64,000 bases of DNA from Varroa destructor. Its lineage: Eukaryota; Arthropoda; Arachnida; Mesostigmata; Varroidae. Made by a program: the position numbers and the translations under genes. The stretch spans positions 36,587,042 to 36,651,041 of the forward strand of contig NW_019211456.1 in the NCBI RefSeq assembly GCF_002443255.2. The letters run 5' to 3'. How positions within the stretch are numbered: position 1 is the first letter of the stretch; each line of letters opens with the position of its first letter. The notes beneath the pieces are model-generated. The model did no database searches and was not told the origin of the DNA. It worked only from the letters and a program-made list of their open reading frames with translations. Positions 15,501-25,600 of the stretch are shown piece after piece.

Positions 15501-16070
15501 GAAAGGCTGCCCAGTGCACCATTGACATCTCACTCTGACGGTTGCTAAGTGGCCTTTGCCAGGGAAGACATAGAAGGACATATATAAAGAAAGTTAGAAA
15601 TGAAAAGAGAAGTACCGTAACCGTTAGGAAACCTGTTTGAAACTGCCCTAGCTGTGCCTCTGTTTTCCTGCTTTTGATTCGTTTTACTGCGCCCCCTCGA
15701 CACCCAGATGCAGTTCGTATTTACTATAAACTAATAATAATAGCCGTGGTAATAATAACAATAGAGAACTTGGATAGCGTCAGTGAACAAGGGAACGGGC
15801 CCGTTCCTTGAGAAAGGTGCACTTATATCTGTATATCATAGACAATCGAAGCATAGCCCGAGTTCTGGATTCAGTCAACTCTCCACAACAACTTACCCAC
15901 GCTGTAATGATCGGACGTTGTAAGATTGCTCAGCTAACGACACTGAAATATAAACCAATCCAGCGTTTGTGTTACGTTGGGTAAGGGTTGTAGGAAGTTT
16001 ACTTACGACCGATTATTGGATGTATCATCTAGATCCGTTGCTGCTTTCACTTTTGTAGCTATAGTAATGG

Positions 16071-16075
<5 letters not shown>

Positions 16076-16102
<27 letters not shown>
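16076..16102. repeat. (TA)n microsatellite
   Basis: An uninterrupted alternating TA run of 27 bases. No gene nearby. Confidence 0.97.
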
Positions 16103-16103
<1 letters not shown>

Positions 16104-18589
16104 TAACATCTTAGAATTAAATCAGTAACGCACTCAAAAAGCGTATCCGAATGACGTTCTGAGCAGTAAAAATTTTCCTGGTAACGTACTGATCAAAAAG
16201 TGTAATTCCATCGAAAGCATTACCATATCTTTGGCGGTAAAATTAATAATCAGGCTCAACATGGCAAAAGAATTACTCCCAGTATATGCCATGAATTATT
16301 ATGTAACCTAAAATTCAAAGCCAAAAATCGCATCGCATTGGTCATACGCGTAAGTGATTAAGAGCCACACAGAAAGTACTGCAGTAGTTGTATGCTATCT
16401 GTCGAACATTTTTCCGTCTTTGCATGCGTCTGTGAGCGCCAAACATCGCACGTCTTCCAGAGCTGAAAATGCGGTGGCGGACAGAAACTTCAACCACGAA
16501 GTAGTGGGGATTGCTCTCTCGGTTTTGTTAGCCGAAGGTGACGACGACGCTGGCAACTGCAAACGAGACGTAGACTTTAACAGAGTCCTAGTCGCACAGA
16601 TCAAACGAGAGCTATATCAAACAGACGGAGGCAGCGAGGACGGCTGACGGGACGACCACGAGGGCAAATGCCTTTTCTGTTTCTTGCCGACGTACATGCG
16701 GAGTTGATGTGGCTGACGGTTGCTTTAGTAAACTACGATACGACGACGAAATACGCGGGATCCTGCTGTCTGTCACGGTTCGCCGGACACAACCGTCTTG
16801 GCCTCGCGCCCGAAAGGAATGCTCAGATTTACTGCACAAGCCACTGGGCAGATAAAAACACTGGCTGAAGTCCAGTTCCAAGAAGTCCGGAGCACGACAC
16901 ACACACAGTCACATCAGGGCTTTAGTGAAGTAGCGTAAGATGTGCAGCTGGACCATTTAGCGAAACCATAAACGGACAGAAAGGAAGTTGAAATAGGTTT
17001 GAGGGGCTAGCGTACAGATGCACGAGCAAGTGCACCGAGGGAACGCGTAGGGGAGGAGAGATTTGATAAGGCTTTCAAAGTTCATACTTTGTATTTGTAG
17101 CGTTACTACAGAATAAAAAGATTATGGATGAAGGCATGTATATAGAATCAATACATGGATATATGTATGCGATCACATGGCCAAAATGAAGACACTGCCT
17201 TTTTTGATCGGTCGATGCCAAAGGAGGCTTTAAACGAACTCAGCATAGAATGCCATAAAGCATTTGCTGCAAAATCAGCGCTTGGTCTACTGATGGCGTA
17301 AATCAAAAATAGAAATTTATGCATAGATATAATGCACTTACATCTACATCCTTTCCGGGTTGACATATCTACAACTGTTCATATACGGGCAATGGTTTAA
17401 GCATTCCGAAGTGGTCAAGCGTGAGCTCATAGACCCAGATGCTGTTGGGGTTCAATAGTGTGTGGCAAATTTTCACGCTAACTCTAGTTATCAAATTGAA
17501 AAGAGGTATGGACATTGTTTGAGAGCAAGGCTAATTGCCTTCCAGTTTCTTCTCTTTAACACGTTTTTCCCAAAGCACAATGTTGTGTTCTACTTTATAG
17601 TATCTGCACCAAATCCTAAAATTTTTTACTACTTTATCCTAAACGGACCAACGAAGCAGTCAAAAGCACACTCTATATTAACGGTCGCAAAAAATCAGTC
17701 GAAGCAAACTTTTTTCATTATTTGCTTTTCTGCTAATGACACCCTTCTTGTTTCTTTTTCCGCATATTGTACGACCTACTCAATGAATGTAAAACAAATA
17801 CGTTACACCGTTGTACTCTTTGACTATAAGAGGTAGCATTTCTTTCAGTATCGTATAATTCACGTCGTTTTTACTATAGCCATTTTCACTATAAGCCTCT
17901 CCTACTACGAAATTCGTGGCGCCACAGGTTACCCCCACCCAGACCAGCACGGTTATAGCAAAAATAGCAGATAATGGCGGAAGACACCGTCTGTACATAG
18001 TATGCCGTAGCACCCGTACTACATAGAACGTCGCTGATGGAGCTACTCGAGCGTGCAGTGCACGCCCTGTCGGGGCACCCCCTATCAAATACAGGCGATG
18101 CTATAGCCAGGGGCTACGCCTATCGTGTGCAGAGCTATTTAGTCAGTGAATACCTTACGAAGTCTCGGCCTGGCGGTTACCGCACGACAACCCTAATAGC
18201 CGTACCACACAGCACGACAGCATAAGGGTAGGAGAAACCAAATGAATTACTATACGTAGCTAACCCACGTGCGCCCGCAGCTGGCACCACTGCTGTTCGT
18301 GCTGATACGAGTCGTCTCACTGATGCTGAAATGTCAAATGCAGTACGATCCTGTCTATCCTGCCGCGGAATAAAGAGAACTGTGTTGCCGGTAGGGTGAG
18401 GCAGTTGGCGCTAACGTCAGCTAGACAATTAAGTTGACGCTTTTCAGCTGGCTCGTTGCTGTCGAGTATCGAACTCAAGTGAGTGATCACTAATCGCGCA
18501 GAAACACAACTGACGAAACTGACAAAACAAGAGGGGAAGGTGGGCTATAAAATATATAAACAAAGCTTATGACTATTTCAGCCTTGTCA

Positions 18590-18606
18590 CCCCCCCCCCC
18601 CCCCCC
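18590..18606. repeat. Poly-C homopolymer (17 bases)
   Basis: Seventeen consecutive C on the plus strand, then a G and more C. It is prone to length error in sequencing and, as a G run on the other strand, to G-quadruplex-like pairing. Confidence 0.95.
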
Positions 18607-19700
18607 GCCCTGCGCCAGATTTCCTTCGCTGAAACAAATCAAGCAACAATCATCATGCGTCTTTCAAAGGACGATTCAGTATCTATAGGTATGTTTGTGT
18701 AAAAGATCGCTAAAAATCTGAGTCCATCCAGCTACAACTGCAGGCGGGGAAGGCACTCGTTCCGAAAAATACTGATAGGGTGCAATACAAATGCCCGCGT
18801 ATTTCAAATAAGATACATGCGCTATATTCCTTTACCGGTTCTACACATATATTGGATACGTGAGATTCGTCTAGAGTGATATGCTTTGATCTTCGAAACT
18901 TAATGAAGGGTACGTAATACTAACTCGCATCATTTCAATATCAAAACATTACCTTATTACAAACATTATCAAGGAGCCTTCGATAACTTCATTCGTTGAA
19001 GTGTGAATCTTGTTAATAACATGCTTCGATCGTATGTGCGTTAAGCGTTGCTTCAGATGACCGGCTCTCGGCAGAGATTGTCGGCATTTCAGATACAGAC
19101 AAACAAGTGTCCTTAGGTTTTTTAATTCAACGCTTTACCGCGACATTATTATGGGGACGTATAGAAACTATTGAACAAGGCTGATGTGGGATGACGTACA
19201 TACGTATATATGTGAAGTGTGCACTGTCTTAGCACTCCCACTCTTGTTTAACTAGAGCACTATTATACCAACAAATTAACAAAACTATTAGTTAACATAT
19301 AGAACACTAGGCTACCCCGTTTGTTGCCCTTCCTGAGACTACAACATTCTAGAGAAACTCAATTCTAGTGAACTATTCCAGATCAGACCTGTTTCGTAGT
19401 CGGTAATTAGTACGACCTGTAATTTCTCTGATTCTCATTACATTTTAAGCTGACCGCTAAGCAAATAAAAACATGGGTCTTGTTTGTTTTACGAGATTTT
19501 TCTTTGTTTCGAGCATTTATTAACAACATTTCTTTGCCTACGCACTTACGGCGTTTACTTTCTTTACGACCTTCGGCTTTTAAATATTACTTACTATGTA
19601 CAATATTAGCATCTATGGATTTATGTTATCATTATTACTGTTGTTATCAATAATATTATTATCATTATATTACAGCGGACCACCGATTCTATCTCTATAT

Positions 19701-19800
19701 NNNNNNNNNNNNNNNNNNNNNNNNNNNNNNNNNNNNNNNNNNNNNNNNNNNNNNNNNNNNNNNNNNNNNNNNNNNNNNNNNNNNNNNNNNNNNNNNNNNN
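19701..19800. other. Assembly gap (100 N)
   Basis: Exactly 100 N bases, a conventional filler for a gap of unknown or estimated size. It lies about 0.95 kb downstream of the Delta stop codon. The flanks are AT-rich with ATT/TAT-type repeats, which probably caused the break in assembly. Confidence 0.98.
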
Positions 19801-20115
19801 GGTCATGTTTTTGGTTTCTTAAAAATAAATAATCCTCTCGCTTTGTTCCGTTTTCTACAATTATTACGTTTTTCAAATAATATAATAATTATAATTAATT
19901 AAGATTATTGTCAATATAATCATCATCATATAGTTCGATCCGCTTTGATATTATTTACATGAGATAGACGCGATGTACGTGGTCGAAATTGGCAATCGCT
20001 ATTTACTATGTAATAGTTAATTAATTTGTAACTCAATCAGCCAATCTCAACTACGCCATACGCCGAACATCACAAGCGTCTTCACAATTCGTTTTTCCCA
20101 TTATGCTGTATTGTG

Positions 20116-20381
20116 TTTATTATTTGGCCCTTTTTCGTTGTTCCGCTTCGTTTATCTTTTAAGCTGCCCGAGCTATCCCTAACTATGTGTCTTCTCCCCC
20201 GTGATCCCGCCGGGTTCTCGCATATGTTACTGCACCGTTTACTACTTTAGTTTTAACAACAACTTTTCAACAGCAATTATTTACAATGTGTAATGCATCT
20301 TCTGTTTGTGTCGCAATTATACAACGCCTGTATAGCTAGTCTACATAACTATTGATTGTAGTACTAGTCCACCATTTTAAT
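20116..20381 (-). promoter_or_regulatory. Candidate Delta polyadenylation signals
   Basis: On the minus strand an ATTAAA hexamer lies at 20381-20376, about 370 bases after the stop codon. A canonical AATAAA lies at 20121-20116, about 630 bases after it. Either could end the Delta mRNA. The hexamers are seen directly, but their use is inferred. Signals beyond the assembly gap cannot be excluded. Confidence 0.3.
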
Positions 20382-20384
20382 TTC

Positions 20385-20463
20385 TCTCCCTCTCCCTCTA
20401 TCTCGATCTCCCTCTCCCTCTATCTCGATCTCCCTATCTCTCTCTCTCTCTCTCTCTCTCTCT
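20385..20463. repeat. Pyrimidine-rich 22-bp tandem repeat followed by (TC)n
   Basis: Two exact 22-bp units occupy 20385-20406 and 20407-20428, each a TCTCCC/CTATCTCGA-type block. They are followed by a partial unit and a (TC)n run of about 26 bases to 20463. The repeat sits within the probable Delta 3' UTR, where the transcript would read (GA)n. Confidence 0.9.
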
Positions 20464-20752
20464 GATTACAACAACAAGAATATTAACAGAAGACAGCAGT
20501 AGTGCCGAACAACAACAGCAATCTGTAGCAAACAGCCAATATTGTGTGGCTGTGCTGCAACAACTGCACCAACGCGCCAGGCAAATAAACACATTACACG
20601 AATGTAGGCAGGTAGGCGCAAAGAGATCATAGCGAATTCATCATCTAACAGAAACAGGTATAAAGGCCCCTAACGATACACACGATAGTGATAATGGTGC
20701 CAATCATGTGCGTATCCATGGCGCTTCGGGGAATGGCGAAGCCAGAGGTGGC

Positions 20753-22629
20753 CTATACTTGTGTACTGAGCTTGCTCGAATTTGCCCCGGCGCTTTTCTC
20801 GTTGCAAATCTTGCTGCTGCTCGTATTATGGACGGCGTGGTGACTGCTACTGTTGTTACAGCTAGTATTATTACTGATGTGGTTGTTGTTGTTATTGTTG
20901 TTATGATTTGTGTTATTGTTGTTCTTCAGAGGTGCTGAGCAGACAAAATTCGCTGATTTGTTGCTCTGGCAACCCCCTGTTTTTGCCTTGAGGTCGGCTT
21001 TGAGGTCTCCACTTGAGGGGTTTGCTTTCTTCACATTCTCATAATGGTTCTCTTCTTGTCTCGTGTTTAACACTTTGTTATTGTTATTATTTGAGTACAG
21101 CCCACTGCCTCGGACGACCGAGTACCGTGAGAACTGCGGCTCGACCCCATCGACGTAGTCGTGAACAGTAGCGTACACGTGCGCGTCAGTGCCAAGCCTT
21201 GGTAACGTCTTGTTGTTGTTCTTCAATTCGTCATTAATTTTGATGGCTGGTGAAGGAAGTTTGGGCTGAGGTCGTACAAATGCACCGCAGGGATCAGCGA
21301 TTAGGCCGGGCGTCATGCTATAGCGTAGGGAACCAACATCACCAGGTCGCAACGAGTTCCTCATAAGCGAGTCGCTCCTTCCACCGGATCGATAGATTGA
21401 GTTGTTCATCATAGCCGCTGCCCGTGCCGAGTTCTCTTTGTTCTGTCGCATGGCCACTTGATTCGGTCGGTACTTGCGATAATAGGCAACAGCTCCAAGT
21501 GCAATCGAAATGACGAGCAGGATCCCAAGCGTCAGAATGGTTGCCTTCTGGGCGGCGGTCACCACATCGGCCTCGGGGATCTGCTTCAACTTGGAACCAT
21601 ACGCTCCGTATTTGTAAGACATACTGTATTCACAATTGGCTCCGGTGAATGACGGTTTGCAAGTACATTTATAGCCGTCGATGAGGTCCGTGCATTGGCC
21701 TCCATTCTTGCAAGGGTTCGGCTTGCACTCATCCACGTTCAATGAGCAATCCTTCCCGCTGAAACCTGATGGACACGCGCATTCGAAGTCGTTTTGTCGT
21801 GAAAAGCAGGTGCCTCCGTTTGCGCAGGGCTTGAGGACGCAGTGGTCAACTTGAACTGTGCAGTTGGCTCCCGTGAAGCCCTTTCGGCAGAAGCACTTGA
21901 AGCCATCACCGTGACTTTGGCAGGTGGCACCATTTGAGCACGGGTTTGGCTGGCAATGGTCACGGATCTCGCATCGGTGCCCATAAAATCCTTCGGGGCA
22001 AGTACAACGGAATGGGGCATCGGCATATGGTTTTTCGCCATTTGTGCACCGTCCACCATTCATGCAGGGATTACCGTCACATGGATTAATCTTGTGCTCG
22101 CAATTAGGACCATCGAAGCCTTGCGGACAGATGCACTGGGGACCTGAGATGGTGTTTCGGCATGTTGCGCTATTTTCGCATTTCTTCGTGTCGCATGTCT
22201 CATTACGAAATTCACAGTGGACACCGAAAAAGCCTTCACGACAGCGGCAGCTGTAGTCGGTTGTGTTCGACACTTCCTTGCAGGTTCCACCATTCATGCA
22301 AGGTAGAGCCGCGCACCCTTTGATCACCTGCTCGCAGTTCTTTCCACCGAAACCGATTGGGCATTTGCAGGTATAACGACCATCACCCGAGTTTAGGCAG
22401 GTTCCACCGTTCCGGCACGGGGCGTTATTAGTACAAAAGTTGAGATCACGATTGCACAACATCCCGCCCCATCCTTCGTCGCAGTTGCATTGCCACGGCT
22501 GGTTACAGCTACCGTGCTTGCATCCGGGAAAGCGAACACATTGGTCACACATAGCGCCCTCATAACCGAAGTGGCAGTCGCAGCCGAACGGCTTGCTGCA
22601 CGAGCCTTTGCATCCAGGTCTGCATACCG
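20753..22629 (-). CDS. Delta: Delta coding exon 4: nine EGF repeats, membrane span, cytoplasmic tail, stop
   Basis: The acceptor is TTTGCCTTGCAG|CG. The exon completes Pro199 and runs to TAG at 20755-20753. EGF repeats start at C201 and C229 (the compact DOS-type pair), then C264, C304, C344, C382, C424, C462 and C500. The fucosylation consensus C-x4-S/T-C is present in EGF3, 4, 5, 7 and 8 and absent in EGF6 and EGF9. EGF6 has an expanded C3-C4 loop of 13 residues. The membrane span is about 561-582, followed by Y-Y-R-K-Y-R as stop-transfer. The tail has N-K-E-N at 595-598, asparagine runs of up to seven residues, lysines that could be ubiquitinated by Mind bomb or Neuralized, and a C-terminal S-T-Q-V. 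Putting all EGF repeats and the tail in one large exon is a compact gene layout. Confidence 0.97.
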
Positions 22630-25600
22630 CTGCAAGGCAAAAATTAAGAAACCAGGTTAGATATCCGCTGTGTTTCTTATGCGCTATTGGTTTCTTTTCG
22701 TATGCGCCATCATCACCATCATCGCTCTCAGAGACAGGTAGCGGCGGCGGGAGAATCGACAAAAGTAGAAGAAAAGGAGCAGAAGCAGAAAAATGAAGAC
22801 AGATGGTCGCCAGGTCCGTTAAGCAGTACGGCAGGCGGAAATGCATTGTAAGCGCACAGCTTGTGAGTCTTTAGAGCTTACAGGTAGGTGGTTGTGATAG
22901 CCATAGCGAAAGAGAGGGCGGAGCAGAATACAGACAGACAGAAACAGGCAGAGAGAGACACAGAGAGATCAGCAAGGGATGGATCAGATGAACTGAATGA
23001 AACGACAGAAGGACACGATCGTCAACTTATGATGATGATGGTGATGATGACGGCCACAACAAGAGCCACAATGAAGACGAAGAAATGAAACGAACAATAC
23101 TTACGTTTATCACAATATTCACCGGCCCAGCCGCGAGTGCAGACCTTGTTGCCCTCCTCGTCGCATTCGTAGTGGCCGAAGCGGTCGTTACGGGGACGAC
23201 ACAGGCGATCACAGGCGATACCATAGTAGTGAGCAGAGCAGACGGCGCGGAAGGCAATTTTTACGGGGGACCGAGCGAGGTCAGGCTTCGACCATTCCTG
23301 GCTGATGGCAAGGAACTGGGATGATGTCAGACGCAACGCTGGTGCTGAGGTGGGCACTTTAGATTCAAGCCAAGCTTCGACGACAAGCGCAAAGGTGCCC
23401 GGCCAGCCGAAGTCGAACGGCATCGACACCTCGAATGAGTTGGCTGGGTACGGCAGACTCAGAGGTGCGCTAATGGACTCGCCGTACGTACACGTCATCT
23501 GCAATAACAAGAAGAAATACCTCTGTGATGTTAATTTTCGTGCTGCTGTTGCTAATCTGGCGACAACGCAGTATCAGTAACAGCAACGCTTGACTACAAC
23601 GACAAAGACAATAATAATAACAATCTGTATCTGTGACGTTGATTCTGCTGTGGCTCTGACGAGGTTATGATGGCAATCTATCTATTCATTCTATCGTCGG
23701 TCATAACGAAAAAGGTGATGCTTGCACTTAATGTTAGCTAATCAACTGTGGAAGGCCTCGACGGTTACGGCTAACACCCGGTGGAGGGCGACAGCATCAG
23801 GCACGCGTTACGCGACGCCGACCACATGCGAGTCTGCAGCGCAAACCGCCAGGCAGACAAGTCGACAGTTATGTATATGCACCTAACGACAAACGTAGGC
23901 CGAGATTAGGAAATAAGCTACAAACAAGCTGGCCAACCGGCCGGCCGAGGACCCGTATTAAGATCAAGTAAGCAGCAGACTCTTTTCGAGAAAATACCGG
24001 ACAACAGCATTCAACCAGTCAGTAAATGAGGACCAACCCGCGAAAGCGACAGCGGCCCGGCAATAGGCCGCTGTGAATCTGCTGCCGGTCGCTGGCGGCC
24101 GCTCCGCTGCCGGACGCCTGGAGCTCACTAGTCAGAATGGGGAGCTGTCTCTTACCGAGACCATCTGGCGGTCCACCACATTGCCGCCAATTGCCGAAAC
24201 AACCAGAGATCCAACAATCGAAATGACGCAGCAGATGACGACGAAGAAAATGAGTACGATGTGACGGCCAGGGTCAGCGGCGGCGACGGCGGCAGCGACA
24301 GCAACAGCCAGCGGATCAGGGTCGCTAGCTCGCACCCCCAAAGTCCCTTTTGAAGCAGGAAGATAGAAGGGGGGAAAACACAGCACCTCTGCGAGTAAAA
24401 GACTACGACGATATCGAAGAAGAAAACGAAGTGGAGAGAGATCAAATGGATAGAGGTACAGAGATAGGAGAAGAGGAAACCGTAGACAAAAAGGAGGTAA
24501 ACAGAAAAGGCGGAGGAGAGAAAGACGAACAGCGACACAAGCAGCCAGCGATGGCAGCGGCAGTAGGACACGGCAGCAGAACCGGAAAAAAGATCAGCAT
24601 GTGTTTTAGGCCTGACAGAGTCAGGCTAGGAGACAGGGAAAGCTACATCCTGTATTCGTATCGGTCGGTCCAGGTCGAAAGCGAAGAGTGACTCCGATGG
24701 AGGTAAAGTTAGGGAGAGTCGGAAGGGGGAAGTGGAAAAGTGGCCTAAAGAAACGACCATGACGACGACGACAATAACACTGACGCTGACGATGATATTG
24801 GAGAAGAAACATTGCAGATGTAAAGTCTGGCTCCTTTAGAAACAGGAAACTAGAAAACAGGACTTCGGAGGAAGGCGGTAGAGTGACAGCGGATGAGTGC
24901 CAAAAGAATTAAAGAACTAGTGCCAGAGGACTAACGCGGCGGCGGTAGACACGTGAGATGCATGCTGGCAGTTCTTGCTCGCCGCGGTAGGTTATTTCGG
25001 GCTAGCATGGATGAGGAAAAGTAAGAGACAGATATTTGTGTTTTAGAGGAAGTGTATTAGTTGGGCACGCTAGCCATGCATGTCCACATGGCTAACGCAG
25101 ACGCCTAAAGAACTGGAGTAGTACTACTACCCTGACTAATATTACGACAAAAAAAAGATAAAGACCGTGACGGCGACGAGGAAAAGGAAGCCGACGACTG
25201 CGATGGCAATGGACCAGCACACTGGAAAGAGGAACTTGAGGCAAATGGAGGAAAAGCTACGACTGGCGAAAAAAGTCGAAGCGCGACGAGAAAAAACTCG
25301 ACACGCTCGAGAGGTGTCATTTAAAAAGGAAAGAGTATGATAGAGTGAGCCAGATGATGTCTTCCGCTTTGATCTCCCTAGTTTTTACTTGCCTGATGCT
25401 AATCAGTGATTTAGTAGAGCAATTTTCGTATACTGGTATACTTACGTTATCAGCATTGATCTCTCTCTGGAAGTGGCTCCAACATATTCTTAGCCGGAGA
25501 ACATCCTGACGACTGAGCTCCTTTGTCATGTTCAAGCTTTCGACCTTTAATTGAAAGACGCCACTTGCTATCGCGCTCTGTAAATTTATAGACAAAATGC

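Larger units (their letters stand above)
9501..19700. other. Gene-free stretch, Delta 3' side
   Basis: No gene recognised. It contains GAC/GTC-rich simple sequence around 10140-10220, which opens long overlapping frames on both strands at about 9600-10480. It also holds a CA-rich run near 14740, a 16-bp perfect palindrome at 15792-15807, a (TA)n tract (16076-16102) and a poly-C run (18590-18606). The frame opening at 9607 looks like a signal peptide but has only a TTG start and no homology that I recognise. Confidence 0.65.
19801..20752 (-). other. Delta 3' flank and probable 3' UTR
   Basis: AT-rich sequence from the assembly gap to the Delta stop codon. It contains the pyrimidine tandem repeat (20385-20463) and two candidate polyadenylation hexamers. 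No other gene seen. Confidence 0.6.

Noticed and set aside
15792..15807. 16-bp perfect palindrome GGAACGGGCCCGTTCC.
   Set aside because: About one such palindrome is expected by chance in 64 kb.
20708..22796. Several plus-strand and alternative minus-strand frames overlapping Delta exon 4.
   Set aside because: They are shadow frames of the cysteine-rich EGF coding sequence. Only the Delta frame shows domain structure.
23022..23104. Hydrophobic extension after the DSL domain in the open frame, suggesting a secreted or membrane-anchored short Delta.
   Set aside because: It lies beyond a strong GTAAGT donor, is built from a CAT/ATG-type repeat and has no family counterpart. Splicing to exon 4 restores the conserved C-x-x-P-V-C-R-P-G-C.
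24350..24691. Acidic and basic 113-codon plus-strand frame.
   Set aside because: It is the antisense of a pyrimidine-rich part of Delta intron 2. Its Glu/Lys/Arg content simply reflects purine-rich DNA.
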